Below, piece after piece: positions 21,900-35,140 of a stretch of DNA of 64,000 nt. The position numbers and the translations under genes were made by a program. Numbering within the stretch: the stretch's first letter is position 1; the number at the start of each line of letters is the position of its first letter. The stretch comes from Mesostigma viride (Eukaryota; Streptophyta; Mesostigmatophyceae; Mesostigmatales; Mesostigmataceae), in contig RPFO01000348.1 in NCBI GenBank assembly GCA_009746045.1, positions 1,557,801 through 1,621,800 of the forward strand, read 5' to 3'. The notes under the pieces are model-generated. The model had not been told where the DNA came from, made no database searches, and saw nothing but the letters and a program-made list of their open reading frames with translations.

Positions 21900-23015
21900 G
21901 CCGGGGCGTACTATAGTTACGCTGTGAAGGTACTATACCCGGCCATGGCCGACCTGATTTATGCGGCCGCGACACCATGCCCTCATCGCGCGCCCCGAGC
22001 ACATTCAGACCTGGCTGGACTGTCTGGGCCTGGAGGCGAGGGCGGTGGGGTTGGAGATTAGTGTCAAAACTGTGGCGATGGTGATTGCATGGGGCCTCCA
22101 GTCGCCCACCGCTGCCGCGCCTGCTCGACGGGACGGAGGTCCCGTACCGTGACGTACCGCTTCAAACTGCTGGGGAGCATGCTCCCTGACACCGCCGACG
22201 ATGTGGACATCCGCATCGGCCTGGCCTGGCTGGGCCAGGCTCCGTTCGCTCACCACCTACTGGCGCTCGAAGGGCCTGGGCGAGCACCGCAAGCGCGCAT
22301 GCTCTTCAAGGTCCTCGTCCTCACGGTGCTTGCGTATGGCGCCGAAGCGTGGACACTCACGGACACACTGGCAGCTAAGCTCGACGGCACGGTTTACACT
22401 TCACAGGATGCTCCGACAGGTCCTGAATGTAGGGTTTTCCCAGCGTAGGTCATTAGAGTCTTTGTATCAGGGTATGCCTCGTATTTCGGACGAGATTACG
22501 GTTAGGCAGCGTACGTAGGATAACATTTGGAGGACATATCTTGCTCGCACCAGCCAGCGAGGTCGACACCGCCTTTAATTGGTCTGGCCGGCCCCCAGCG
22601 GCTTGGCCGACCAGGGCGGCATATATTTTGACCTGGCCTGGCCCCAAGGACAGTTCCCAGGAAGCTACTGCAGGTAAACCTGCCATGAACTACACCCAGA
22701 TGTTGCTGGCCGACCTAGTGGTCCCAGCTCAGTTTGAACACCGCATCCACTCCCTCTCCCTTCTTTGGACTGCCATGCAGAACAAGAAGCGGTGGCAGAA
22801 GATTGTACAGGCTCACACGCCAGCCCCTGTGGGCAAGCCACCCCCCGGCCCCAAGAGGAAGGGGCGTTTTTGCTGAGTAGTGTAGGTAGGATTCTATAGA
22901 CTAGATAGCTTAGAATTAGGTTAGTTCGATTACGCGGCCTCGATCCTCCACCTCCACCCCCATCAAGGAATATGTGCTACATGATCTCCCCACGGAGGCA
23001 TGTTATAATTTGATT
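21900..23015 (+). mobile_element. Family A LINE, 5'-truncated, with RT end, ORF2 C-terminus and 3' hairpin
   Basis: Plus-strand pieces in several frames: TWLDCLGLEARAVGLEISVK, RFKLLGSMLPDTADDVDIRI, MLRQVLNVGFSQRRSLESLY, and the C-terminus MNYTQMLLADLVVPAQFEHR ending GPKRKGRFC-stop at 22876. A roughly 110-bp 3' UTR follows, then TGTGCTACATGATCTCCCCA and a TTATAATTTGATTT tail. The YADD box is lost. Many frame changes; inactive. Confidence 0.8.
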
Positions 23016-23149
23016 TCAATTTTTAACGCTGTGCGCTAATATCATTTCAAGTGCTGTAATGCCTAGGCCATCCCATAATCGATTGCCTCCATCTAGACAA
23101 CTAGCTAGATTGCTAGAGCTATCCCATGCAGGGAAGCCCGGGGGGGCTT

Positions 23150-23470
23150 CCACAGTTTCTTGCATGTTGACATAAAGTTCCCTGCCCCGCCAGTACACTT
23201 GGGGCTTTCTTGGGGTTGGTCTCGTGGCGGATGAAGTCGGGCCACTGATCGCGGCGTTGCTGCTGCTGGGCTGGCGTCAGGTCGTCGTCAAGCTAGCTAC
23301 CAGGAGGTGTTCACCAGCTAATCTTGCGCGGCGAGAGAGGAACCGAACTCGGGCTGTGATGTGGCTGAAGTGAGGACCACTGGAGGGGGCCCAGCCTTGG
23401 CCCGTGGATGATGGGGCAGCTAGGCGGTAGGCGCCCTGCAGTGTCACACCTGGCAGCGCCATGCATGCAC
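23150..23470 (-). mobile_element. Diverged L1-type ORF1 C-terminal remnant
   Basis: The minus strand resembles the ORF1 C-terminal region at 16.4 kb. It shows GPPPVVLTSATSQ (like GPPPLLLTFKTPA), then DDDLT-like and PAQQQQRRDQWPDFIRHE (like LAQQQRRRELWPTYLQLRQ). Stops and frame changes interrupt it. Confidence 0.5.
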
Positions 23471-24399
23471 GCCAAGCTAGAGTTTATTCTTCAGCTCGTC
23501 GAGAAGAGAGTCTGGCTGGGGCCTCTTCCCGGAGCCGCGGGCTGCATGTCGAAGCGCCCAGTGCATGAGGATGACGGCGGCAGCGGCGACGGTCACGGTC
23601 AGCGGCCTCGCGGCGTGTGTCAGTCTTCCAGCTCCTGGATCGAGCTTGGTGGTGATGACAGTCATTATTATTATTAATATTTAATAATTATAATAATTAA
23701 AACTAAAATTATGAAGATGTGTTGAAGGCACATAGGTCTCCACTAAACAGAAACATGCAGTCGATGATCATGTGAGATCGACACCTATATAGTTGCTCAT
23801 CACGTCTCCAAAGCAATTATAATTAATGCTCACACAGGTCATAATTATTACTTAAGTTGCACCCACAGCAGGGGATGCCCCGGGTCGTTTAGACAGGTCC
23901 GATTGACCATGGCCTGCATGTGGCATGCCTGTGGCATGAGGGAAGGGGCCCGGGTCTCTGCATGCCCCCCGGCTACCCATATTGTGCACACTCGGGGATT
24001 AAAAGCACTCCGGTGCTCCGCCGTGACTCCCCAATGGGAGCACGACGTAGGTGTTTATTATATAATAATTAGTTCGGCACAGAATGAAGCGATGCAAAAC
24101 ATGGTAGCCGGTGTGAGGTCGGGGCAGGTGTTTCAACAATAGACAAGAATTAGTCGATCCCGCGCGGCCAGTCCGCGGGGCGGCCGGCAGAGTATACAAG
24201 CGCTGCGGCAGGCCGCGGTATATACAACTAATATAGTAGCCTGCGCGCCAAAATCCCAGGACCGTGGCTGCTCACAAGCACCTACCTCGACTTCGTGGGG
24301 CTGGGCCGGCGCGCCGCGCACCCGGAGCACAGCTAGCAATATTGCAATCCATCGATCGCGATCCCATTATCATTGCATCACAGTAATAATACCTGTGCA

Positions 24400-25005
24400 T
24401 TAATTAACACCCATTAATTTACACGTAACGTTGCGCCGGTCACGTGAGCATATATAAGTCTTCAGGGAAATGAATATGGGATGGGGTGGATGGATGCATG
24501 TAGCTATTTGTGAATTAAATTAAATTAAATTATAATTATAACATGACTCCGTTGGGAGAGCATGTAGCAAGTATTCCCTTGCTGGATGGATGGATGTCGG
24601 CGAAGCCGTGAAACCGAACTAGTCTAAGCTAACTCTAATAAGCTAATAATCTAGAATCCTAACAACTCTACGCAGCAAAGCGCCCCTTCCTCCTGGGTGG
24701 GGGGGGCTTGCCCACTGGGGCTGGCGTGTGAGCCTGGACAATCGTCTTCCACAGGCCGGGCGGTCTCTTCTAGGTTCTGCATAGCAGTCCAAGCAAGAGT
24801 CTGAGAGGTTGCTATGCGCGCATGTCCGTGGTTCCTATACTTATACAGGCCAGGTGGCGGGTGCAACCACAGCCCAAATCGCTTGGCATGCCAAACTTGG
24901 TCACAAGCAGCCGGATCGAGGCCCCACCGACTGGGGGGGGCCGGACTGTGGCCTTAATTATATTGTCTGCCACTTATCTCTTCTACGCGTCATCTACCTG
25001 TTGAC
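24400..25005 (-). mobile_element. Family B LINE 3' end, split by a family A fragment
   Basis: Tail sequence at 24400-24500 (GTCACGTGAGCATATATAAG, then GGGATGGGGTGGATGGATG) and 3' UTR-like sequence at about 24820-25005 (ATCGCTTGGCATGCCAAACT) match the 15.4-kb copy in order. A family A fragment lies between them. Exact boundaries not resolved. Confidence 0.55.
24515..24815 (-). mobile_element. Family A LINE 3' end nested in a family B copy
   Basis: Reads the same as 18388-18700: (AATTAA)n tail, ACTCCGTTGGGAG hairpin, 3' UTR, then the ORF2 C-terminal codons (minus strand) around CAGCAAAGCGCCCCTTCCTC. Short and 5'-truncated. Confidence 0.65.
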
Positions 25006-25007
25006 AA

Positions 25008-25375
25008 TTTATTAATTAACACGTGACTGCGTCGATCCCGTGAGCACAATTAAGTCCTCAGTGGGACGGGAATGCATGGGATGCTAGCTATCTAGTTCCT
25101 AGTCACAAGGGTGCGGGCTCCACCACGGCCCGAATCGCCTCCAGAAAAACCAGGGGGTTGATTCCGGCCTGGGCGTGAGCCGGCCTGCCGGCCGGGGCGG
25201 CCCGGAGTTGAGGGTAGCTGCACATTCTGATTCTGATTGCACCTGTCCATGCATGCCTAGCCTATCGCGGAAAGTCAATCCACGGATCGAGGGCGGCCGG
25301 CCGCGGTCGGCGCGTGCAGCCTGCATGGGGCATGCCACGTGAGAACCGACAAAACGCCCATAATATGGAGCGGAA
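25008..25375 (-). mobile_element. Family B LINE 3' end, 5'-truncated
   Basis: Starts with TTAATTAACACGTGACTGCG, followed by AAGTCCTCAGTGGGACGGGA and a 3' UTR/ORF2-end segment homologous to 15440-15740. Adjacent to the preceding copy in the same orientation. Confidence 0.6.
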
Positions 25376-25461
25376 GGTAAGCCGGACTGGTGGGGGACTG
25401 GGGGTGCCGCCTTGTCCCGTGAGTGGGAAAGGCGGTGCCCACGCATTGAAGTCTAATTTAA

Positions 25462-27380
25462 GGGGACTCGCACGTCCAAAAGCCTGAAAAACAGACTTTA
25501 GTGAGTATCAGTTCCAATGCACATGGGAACCATCTAGTGATGATTGGGTACCATAAATATGATGTTTGGACATTCATACCACCACTTGTTGGGGGTACTA
25601 CCCCCAACCACGCACCGGTGGCGAGCTAAAAATAGAAAAAGACGCTATTTATGAGATATTTTGCCCAAGACAAACCACTTGTCTAAATGACCTGCCCATA
25701 CATACCTGCAAAGTTCCCCCACTTTTTTAAAAGCTGGGCTATTTACATGGCCAAAATGGTCACATTTGTTTGAGTTATTAATTTTCCCGCAAAATGGGTA
25801 CTTTTTTGAGCCAAAAAAAATAAATCAAATCATTAACACATCAGATTGGGTCATCCATACATGCGATATTCCACTGAGTGGGGGGAAACACAACCACAAA
25901 GTTTGAGCTCGTTCTGACAAGCGTAGCTCAAGTTATTGATTTTCCTGTGATGCCACCTGGGTAGACGCTAAAAGAGAATTGAGCTAGTGCTGAGCCAAAA
26001 TGACATCTGTTTTGCTACCCTAGACACCCAAAAACATGCCCACTTTGATCACGGAGTGTGAGGAGGATGTCCGGAGCGTCATACGCCCCACCCCTCCATC
26101 GGCACAGCCAGCCTTGTGCCGGAGTCTACCCTTAACAACAAGGCTGGTAGGACGACACGCCTGAGCAGCATATGTTGACCATGCCTATCTCAGGCTAATA
26201 ATGTGTGATTTTGTGCCAACAACCAAGTTGTTCCACCCAACAACACATTAAAAGCCCTGTTCCAAAATGCCCAACAAGCCGGACATGTGGAGGACCACAC
26301 ACGCAGTATATAAAGAGAAAATAAGCTGACTTTTTATCCAGCCAACCTGTGGCTATAGCTGCTCTGGTTAGCATGACAAAGGCTATCATTTACTCAGTGG
26401 GAAAGGTGAAGAGACCATTGGAACAACCTACCTGACGCATGTGCCACCAAAGCATTGTGTCCCGCAAAATGCACACTGCCTCCTTTCTAACAAGCACGAG
26501 CCACTTTCTTTAGGAGACAGGTGCCAGCTCGTCAGTGTCTGGGGAAAATGATGCCGCTGCTTAGGAAGACCGCGTGAATTTCCTCGAACACAACTGTCTA
26601 TAAAGCAAAAGAAATTTCAGAGAAGCATGGAAATAAAAGCATTACACCTTCCCGACAGGTTGCGGGCCACGCGCTGCAGAAAGCCAGCCACGTCACAGAC
26701 GAACTTGCTAAAAAACATCCAGGAATCTAGCGATGCAGCGCCAGGACCCGCAAGTTCATGGCTGCATCTGGCCGGAAAGAAGGCAAAAAGCTTACGCTCA
26801 ACGAGCTAAGAAAGCAGGAAAGCGCTATCTTAGGACGTTTAATACAAGAACGTACCATAACGGGCATTTATTCGTGCCCAGGCGCACAAGAAAGGCCACC
26901 CTTTCATGGAGAGGTCGGGCGCGCATCGCGCAGGCCTAATGTTAGATCTTACCGCAAAATGACGGGAAAGGTAAAGATAGCAGCCGGAATTTTTACGGCT
27001 TTAGAAACATCATTAAACTAGCTTCCATTAGGACCATCAAAACTGGCAACAATCGACAATCACACCTGCAGGCATCCATTATACTTTATTCATCCCGACA
27101 GAAATTCAGGCCGGACCCCCCCTGCCGATGGTAAAGAAAAAGAGCCCGCGACATTATAGATCGCAACTATCCCACCATAAATTAGAATCAGTAACTAATT
27201 TTCTCCAAGAATCGAGCATTTTTTCTGCTTTGCGCGAGCCAGATTTGTCACGTTTCGTCTAAAAGCAGTCACCATGGCCACTTCCGCAAGGGGTGCGCGC
27301 ACCGTGCACCCACTTTTCACGGTACGGAGGGTACCGCGGAATTTTTTTGGCGCGGAAAATATTCGCCGCGCCGAGTCCCC
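25462..27380. mobile_element. 1.9-kb TTAA-flanked transposon, copy 1 (piggyBac-type target)
   Basis: The ends are inverted GGGGACTCG with TTAA on both sides (25458-25461 and 27381-27384). A second copy in inverse orientation lies at 58356-62289. The interior has no recognised transposase. A roughly 100-codon stretch (MEIKALHLPDRLRATRC; KLTLNELRKQESAIL) is shared by both copies, but with mostly amino-acid-changing differences. TTAA targeting is the hallmark of piggyBac, so I infer a non-autonomous piggyBac-like element. Confidence 0.75.
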
Positions 27381-27384
27381 TTAA

Positions 27385-30300
27385 CCCCTAAATGGGCAGA
27401 AATACTGCCGATGCATCGGCTGTAACTTCACAATTTTGCAAACCAGATGCCATCCAACCCACCCATATCCAATGGCTGTCCTTGGGGGCCAAGCATGTCC
27501 ATGAGTTGCCCTTCGGGTTGGTATATCACAACCTTACATATATGCAGGGTAGGCCATGTATAACTGCCGTCAAAGTCAGGGGGGTCAAGACGAGCGTTTT
27601 CATTTTTGGTAGAATGTGCATTTTGAATTATGTTGTAAGAGCTAGGCATCTACCACTTCAGGGATGATAAACAATTAGTTGCTGAACAGTTTGAGCCATT
27701 GGGGTCATCATTTGGGTGGGTATACCAGCAGTTACACCCAGTACAGCCCATAGGGGTACCGTTGGTAAAAAGCAACCAAGTGGGTAGGGGTGGGCATACT
27801 ACCTACTAATACCTACTAAAAATGTCCCCCAACCATGCCACACAATACATTTCCCTTCCACAATGATGGGGAAACATAACTGCATCATCACACTGCCCTT
27901 ACATGGCACCTATGTGCAGGTGCCACCTTGTCCATGCACGTAGGTAACGTGGTACGGATACCCTACGCAAGGCTTGCATTCTAGGAGGCAGCCACCAACA
28001 AACTAGTGATTTTAAGCCTATTTCAGCTTGCCCTAGCAAGGATAAACTAGGCCTAAGCTGCTATAGCTTGCCAGGTGATGGCCAGCACACCTGGTGGCAC
28101 ATGCTGACAATGGGAAGCTTCTACTCACCGGGTACATGCTTGATGATGCCACAGAGACCAGCCAACTGCCTCGCACTCATGCAATATGTGTGTGGGAAAT
28201 GTATAACAAACATATATGGAGGTATTCAAACCCATACAGCCTCTAAAACTTATCACCATCACACTATGGCAGGTCAACTGACTGAGGGAAGCATCTAAGA
28301 ATGGTGTTTTAGGAAGGGGCCAGGCCATGGTCAAGAAAGAGCATGAATAATGAAGAAAGAATGTGCTACACAAGCTAGAACGTATATATAAACGTCAAAC
28401 ATCGACAAGAAAACGATAACTCAGCTTTACCTGGCATGGCTGGCATTACCTTGGCCCAGGCGGTGGCCGCAAAATGGCGCATTTCGGCACACCAAAGTTG
28501 TGCAGCATGGTCGCTAGATTCGACGATTTCTGGCCACCCTTGCACGTTTACGACTAAAAATCATCATAAAAAGTACAAAGAAACCGATATATCCCTGAAA
28601 ATACGCCGGAAAGTTATTGCTGTCAACGTTTCTATCGTCCGGCCTGATCGCAGTTTTTTCCAGCAAGAACGCTGCCGACACCTATCAAATGCACATCACC
28701 TAAAATCGGTCCGTCCGGTTACATGAGATCCTGGGAATTTTGGCGCGAACGCGTCGCGTTGAGGACGACGGGACCAGAAAAATTCCACCTCGCATGGCTG
28801 TCGACCCTATGTCCGCCGGAATATCAGTCAAAAGTCAATTATGCATGTTAAGTCGCTGCGATGGATGCAAACGACGCGTAAACTCTCCTGCTTTGCGATG
28901 ATGCATGGTAGATATTATTCGCGTATGTTCATGCGTCAAAATAATTCGCAAACTGAGACGCTGATTTTTTGTGTCGGCCAGATCTGGAATTGGCAGCGAA
29001 AATGCATGTTTATTAATTGTGGGGGAAACTTTTTTGTTGGAAGCTCACAATTCCCAAAAGGTGGAATCCGAATGGGCTTCAAGTCTACTTTCACGAGCGC
29101 TAATCAGTTTTTCGAGAAACGAATCACATTTTCCAGGCTGTCGCATTACCTGCCGGCAGGTCAGATTTTGCTGTTTTCAGTGACGTTTACGACCGTCCTT
29201 GCTTGATGCGTTTCTTCCTTTTTTTCGGCTCACGGCATGGCGGGGCTTGTTCCAACATGCCTGCGGAGGTGTAAGCTGTGTAGCCATGATTTAAAAGTCA
29301 CATATTGCTCTCGCGCCACCATCTGTTACTGCTCGACACTGCAAGAAACACTGGTTGCCTGCTCGCAACGCAAGCACAAGCACGACAACGGTGCCCTAAT
29401 CCACATCCAGGCGTGTATTTCCGAGAAAAACTTCAGGCTTTTGTCGCGGCATACCTTCGGTGTTCCAAGCCGTTCACCGCTCCCCGAAATAGTCTTATGA
29501 CTCGCTTTTATAGCATTGTGGGTTCGCGTCCGCCATCTCCGCCGGGTGCTGACACGAGATGTTCGCGCTGAACCTGGACTGCAAGGTCGCCCGCTACCGG
29601 CTAGCTGTACGTATTTAGCAAGCTCTGGATGATATTGTCATGGTTTTGGTGCAGGAAGGTGCTGTGGGGGGGTCTATCTCACCTCTTTACCTAGCTTTCC
29701 TCCTCCTAGCTTGACAGCTAAGTTTGCATCAGGAAGTCATGCTTGTTGACAAAGCTCGATGGATATAAACCTTGGGATGTGCTGTGAAGGTGTTAGCATG
29801 CTTGCTTGAAGAATTGAATGCGTATTTGTGCAAGCCATGGACATTTTTTATTAAGGGCAGTAGGTAGCAGCCACGTTCTTATTCAATTGTGTCAGGACGT
29901 CTATGTTGCCTTTACTGCACTCTGTCCTAGAGGAGTTTGATGCCACTGTAGATGACTATGACCAGTGGGGTGGTGAGGATGGGCCGGTGTGCTGGGGTGA
30001 GCCTGAAGGGCACCTTGGATCACGTGACCCTTAGGCAATCATGCGAGGCTGTGCAGTTTATGGCTTGTGATGTATGGATGCAGCGGGTGAGGCAGGTTGT
30101 CGTTGCCGTGGCCTGTGTTAGTGAACTCTATCATCTTTTAACTTACCCAAAGCCCCCCTAGACCTAAACTGCCTCGCCTTCTTTGAGGGGTTGCCTTCTT
30201 TGAGGAGTGCCATGTCTTGAAAGGTTTGTTGGGGCCCTGGCATTTCAGAGTAGGTTGAGGTGGAGAGGGGTGGCACACTGCTAGGTGATGGCAGGGCCAT

Positions 30301-32483
30301 CCATGTGATGCACCTTACGTTGGGATGGGGACCATGCATTTGTTCTTGTTGCTAGCATGGGCAGGGTGAGCGGCTGGGAGTAAGGTGTAAGTGCTACTTG
30401 CGCCACTGTCCGAAAGGGGAGCTCCATGCGGTGGGCAAACAGCGTTGCAAGCGTACACTTAACACAAATGTGGTCTGATGCACTCAGCTGACCTGCCATT
30501 TCTCTTGATGCACCAAACCACACTAAAGGCTTGATATAGCCGGTAGGAAATGCATGTGCATGCAGTGTCAAAAGCAGAGAGGGACACTGTTAGCACATGA
30601 GTGTGATTGTAAACCGATGAGTGTGAGCCTCCCCGTGCCATCCCATGCATTTTACACCTATTTTTGGCAAGCCCCCATCATGCCGCAGTTATGCACCGCC
30701 TATGCAAGGGGGATGAATAGACAGTTATAGGTGTGTTGAGGGATGAGATAAGGGTAAACATGAGGAGCCATGCAGGCTAAAACGGAAGGGCGATGTCAAC
30801 AGTGTGTTTGCCCAGATTTTGATGTCAGGAGGGGCTGAAAGATCAGTGGCCACGATAAACCTAGGTGGATTACATGAGAGATGACACGACCATGAGAGGG
30901 TGGTAGATGAGTTCAACTGAGAAGAGCTAGCATTACATGCACAGATTCTTAATGACCTATGGACTGTCCAAGGGTTGGAGTTCAGTGCACGTTCCAAAGA
31001 CTATGATGAGCATGACGATGATGGCAAGGGGGCGGGGGGGCGCAATTAGGACAGGCACTGATGCAGAATTATGTTGTACAGCAGCTAGGTGCTGAGCTCA
31101 ATTGAATAGCAGCCCAAGCCACTGCTGTCCTTGATTGCGCTTTGTATTTCCATGTAGCAGAGAGGCACCTGGCAGATATATATTTGGATTAGCTGCTATA
31201 AGACACGCACAGCAGGGGTGCCCAGCAGAGTGGGCCAAGTACTGCAAAGGAGATTGTGTGTGCTGCCGAGCGGGGCCCGTTTAGAAAAGAGACTGGTCAG
31301 CCGACAGGCACGACTGGTCAGCCAAGCTCCCCTTCTTGAGGCTTGTAGGCACTATGGTGCTTGTTCCGAATGCCAGCATCTACTGTGATTGATGGTGATT
31401 TTATCCCTTGATGATCGCTTTTTTAGTCTGTGTTGGCTAATGTATCCAGCCCCAGTGGCATGTATATGAATCCCATGACAGCCATGACGATAATTGAGTG
31501 AAGAATGCAAAGTTTTCCAAGACAATGGCGCAGAATATGGAGTATTTTTGCAAAAATCGCTCTATTTCTGCTTGCATCCGTCACTTTTAGTGGGCCGGCA
31601 GTGGTCCTAATATGTCCAACTTGTGTTCTAGTGTAAATTCAAGTATTGTGCTATTAATGTGACGAATTCTGGCATGATTGGGCCGCATATGTGCTGGCAG
31701 GGGCTTCATAAGTTTGAAAATAATGCACTAAAACGGTGTTTTGGCTCATGTATGCCAGAATTATAGCACATAGTTTGGTCCTACATTGCATACTTAAGGG
31801 TGGTTTTTGTCTTTGGATATAAATTAATAAGCATGACCATTTCCAGCTGAATTGGACTACATTTACTACTTGTGTGTGCCTGCTATGCCTCCTTATGCCT
31901 GGAAAACATCGTTTTTTGCACTTTTCCACGTCACGGTTTGATGCTAAAAATAGGTCAGTTGGCCCCCCAATTTATGTGATGTGAACAGGGTCCTAGGGGG
32001 ACCTTAAGTCCAGAAAGGCACCCCGATCTGACTATATGTGTGGGAGATATGACCCCATGTAACAAAAAAGGCCGTTTTTAGGTGATGTGGGCATTCCCGC
32101 GAACCAAAAATTGGCCTGTATCATCTTTAGGACGTATAAAATCAATTTCCTGAGTTTGGTCAGAAAATTCGAACGAAAACGTAAATGCCATGCGTGTGCG
32201 CAAGCCGCCATGGCCAGGTCGTCGTTTTCCGGAATGCACGTTCTACGTGAAAAAGTACCCTGACCCCTTGTACTTTGACCGGCCAGAACACCTCTATAAC
32301 TTTGTCAGAAGTATGCAAACCCTAGTACCATGCTGTGAGGAAAATTATAAACTTTCGATCTTCTCAGCTAAACGTTTCCTAATTCTCAATAGTTTTCGCG
32401 GCATTTGGTCCCCCGAGAAGGGGCCGACGTGTCGGCTGTAACTCAGTTTTAGGCGGAAAATCGGCAGCCAGACCATTTAGGGG
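27385..32483. mobile_element. 5.1-kb TTAA-flanked element abutting the 1.9-kb element
   Basis: Terminal inverted repeats CCCCTAAATGG at both ends, with a looser match continuing as CTGCCGAT. TTAA sits at 27381-27384 (shared with the neighbouring element) and 32484-32487. Frames up to 121 codons lie inside (for example 28841-29206, 28436-28726 and 29237-29500), but none shows a domain I know and none is long enough for a transposase. Intron-bearing coding sequence cannot be excluded. Likely a non-autonomous piggyBac-type element or one carrying unrecognised cargo. Confidence 0.6.
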
Positions 32484-32499
32484 TTAATACCTACGAGTT

Positions 32500-33028
32500 C
32501 CAGTTGGGTAAGGAGGCTGCTTGCTCCTGAGCTCGGCCTCAAGAGACTTGACTGTCTCTCCTGGCTGCTGCTCGAAACGACACAGCACCACTCGGCATTA
32601 AGCGGCGTGCGCGGTCAATGTCCTCGATCACGTGCGTCGGCTCGGCGTTGGCCTTCCATCTCCTGCAGCTTGGTGGCGATGGCATCCGTGGTTGAGGTCG
32701 GTAGTCGCTGACCGCAGTAGGTCCGCGTATACGTATAGGAGTGCTGCGAGAGGCTGCCATCTTCCGGCCGGGTGGCGCGGGCTGGGCAGCGATTGTGGCC
32801 GTCTGCGCTGTGCACAATCTCTGGGATCGACCTGCGCGGCCAGGGCCTTAATTGGTTTGGGCGGTGATGGCGTCGAGCTTCTTGACGAGCAGGCCCGCGC
32901 ACTTGCACTCCACCTGACCAGTTTATAGGCAAGAAACAAGTGCAGCATGCGCCTCAGAAGCCTGCGTCACGTTTTGCAGCGCCGTGAGCTGGGTTTGAAG
33001 CTTGTGGGCGATGGTTTCATTCTAGGCG
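32500..33028 (-). other. Low-confidence coding-like remnant
   Basis: Several overlapping minus-strand frames of about 100 codons. One reads KLQTQLTALQNVTQASEAHA, then a stop, and VECKCAGLLVKKLDAITAQT, which looks coiled-coil-like. It may be a diverged LINE ORF1 piece because retroposon 3' UTR sequence follows at 33029, but no diagnostic motif is present. Confidence 0.25.
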
Positions 33029-33245
33029 ACATGCAACCTGCTGGTGGTACGTGGGTGTATAAACTGCCATGCACAGGTCTATACGTACTCGGGGGGGTGC
33101 ACAACTGAGGTGCACCGGTGCACCAATAAGTTGCGGACATTCATGGGGCCGTGGAAGATGATCGTGGCTAAGCAATGGCTAGGGCATGATGGCGTCTCAA
33201 CAGAGAGTGGCTCTCTACGCAGATACTGCATATATGTCAAATCCA
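33029..33245 (-). mobile_element. HAL1-like/family A retroposon 3' UTR fragment
   Basis: GTAAACTGCC and GGGGTGCACAACTGAG-type strings match the insert at 56459-56606. GCTAGGGCATGATGGCGTCT, then CAACAGAGAG, matches the 3' UTR of the ORF1-only element near 16130. No tail is present. Confidence 0.5.
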
Positions 33246-33759
33246 ACTTGAATCTCAAAGGCGGGCCGGTCATTGCATGTGCGCGCCGATACCTGGCTGC
33301 ATGCGTTATACCCTAGCTCAGAACGCAATCCTTGGGGCACTTGTAAGTTCAGCTTTCAAAATAATATACACGTATGAAAGTTTTCATTGATTATAGCAAA
33401 GACTGAGGTTTGTGGGTGAACCCTGGGTATGCCCCTAAAACCCGGCCCTCAGGCTCCGGAGAGGCCTTTGATTATTTTCTCCCTTATCCGGCACCTCTAT
33501 AAATGCGTTCCAACCCATCTGTTGTGGGCTCTGGACCATGGCCGGGGCCCTGAGCCTTACTGCATGCTGCCATGCTTAATTTGCTATACCGAAGCTTTAT
33601 TGCACCCACAGTTGCGCCCGCACCATGATGCGGAGAGAGCGCTCGGTGGCCTGCCCGCAGTGAGAGAAGCTAGGCCCTCGATCCCTCCTTGTATGTATTA
33701 ATGAAGGGTCCCAAGCCCAGGCCCTGGCAGTCCAGTCCCATGCAAGCCCTATGAAGGGT

Positions 33760-35140
33760 CCCAAGCCCAGGTCCGTACCGCCGACGGCTTCACTTCGGCG
33801 TTCCCCCTGCACACCGGGGTGCATGTGGCAGGGCTGTGTGCTCTCCCCATATCTATTCATCATTATGGTGGACTATATTATGCGGCGTGCACAAGCCCGC
33901 TTCGCCCGGGTGGAGGGGCGCCCGCCGGGTATCGAGGTCACGGAGTACGCCAGCTACGGCGGGGTTGACCCAGCCTACCGCCTGAGCGATCTGATCTACG
34001 CTGATGACGCGACACTCGTGGAAACCCCGGAGTCAGCCCAACTGTGGCTAGACAGCTTATCACTGGAAGCGCGGGCGGTGGGGCTTATGATCAGCAAGAA
34101 AACGGAGGTCATGGCCATCGGCTTCCCTGCTGGGATAGCCCCACCCACCCTCCTCGATCTTGCTGGACGGCAGCCCCGTCCCCCCGGCGACTCGCTTCAA
34201 GCTCCTTGGCAGCTGGCTTCCCTCCACGGCCGACGACATCAACACCCGCATTGGCCAGGCCTGGGCGGCCCTCCGCCGCCTCGACAGGTTCTGGACCTGT
34301 CGCTACCTGAGTGAGCGACGCAAGCGCATTCTGTTCAAGGCCCTTGTCCTCAGCCTCCTCCTTTATGGCTGCGAGGCGTGGACCCTGGACCAGGCGCTGA
34401 GCCAGCAGCTTGACGGCACCGTCACTCGAATGCTCCGTCATATCCTCGGCGTCCGCTACCAAGAACCGGCCGCACCCGGGCCGAGCTCTACTGCGAGCTC
34501 CCTCTTGTCACCCATACCATCCGACACCGCCACCTCCTCTTTGCCGGCCATCTTGCCCGCACAGACCAGGTGAATACCGATGTGGGCCCTGCCGGGGGGC
34601 TTAAGACGGGCCAACCTGGTAGACACCTCCCGGAGTCCTATGGCAGGGTCCCCTTGTCCCATCGCAACCCACTGGCAAACTTGCGCGCACCGGGCACCGG
34701 CGCGGCGCGACCCGGACCTATGTGACGCAACTGCTTGAAGATGCAGGGCTTCTGGGACTATCCGTACTCCGCGCCCGCATGATTGACAAGGAGAAATGGG
34801 CTGCCATCTGCGATACTGTAAGCACCTTCCCGAGGGGTATGCTCCTGTTTTCTCCCCACGGGCCCCGCGGCCCGTTGCTAGCCACGGTAGAAGTCCGCAG
34901 GTGGAGGTTATTTGTCCTGAGGATAGCCGCTACACTACCGCCTCGTCTGCCATTACAGTAGAGGACAGCTCGGATGAGGATTACATCCCCATCTAGTGCT
35001 TAACGGTTGGGGGATGATGCAGACGATATATTTGTTTAAACTTTTGTGTAATTATTTTTCTAATGAGATTAGCATAGTAAGTTCCGTGGCATGCCTTTGC
35101 GCATGACACGCAAGTACTTACTTACTTACTTACTTATATG
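33760..35140 (+). mobile_element. LINE with readable reverse-transcriptase segment, (TTAC)n tail
   Basis: Plus-strand ORF2 piece: RTADGFTSAFPLHTGV, CVLSPYLFIIMVDYIMRRAQ, the catalytic box DLIYADDATLVE, SAQLWLDSLSLEARAVGLMI, then the connection region RFKLLGSWLPSTADDINTRI and KALVLSLLLYGCEAWTL. Frames change near 34150 and again near 34480, so it is inactive; endonuclease and fingers are missing. The 3' end is GTTCCGTGGCATGCC, then a run of ACTT repeats at about 35110-35137. The tail differs from families A and B, so this is a third lineage. Confidence 0.8.

Noticed and set aside
15290-35140. Retrovirus-like, LTR or Polinton-type element
   Set aside because: No long terminal repeats, protease, integrase, capsid or polymerase B motif was seen; the reverse-transcriptase pieces have LINE features (YADD with the RFKLLGS connection region, variable tails, target duplications).
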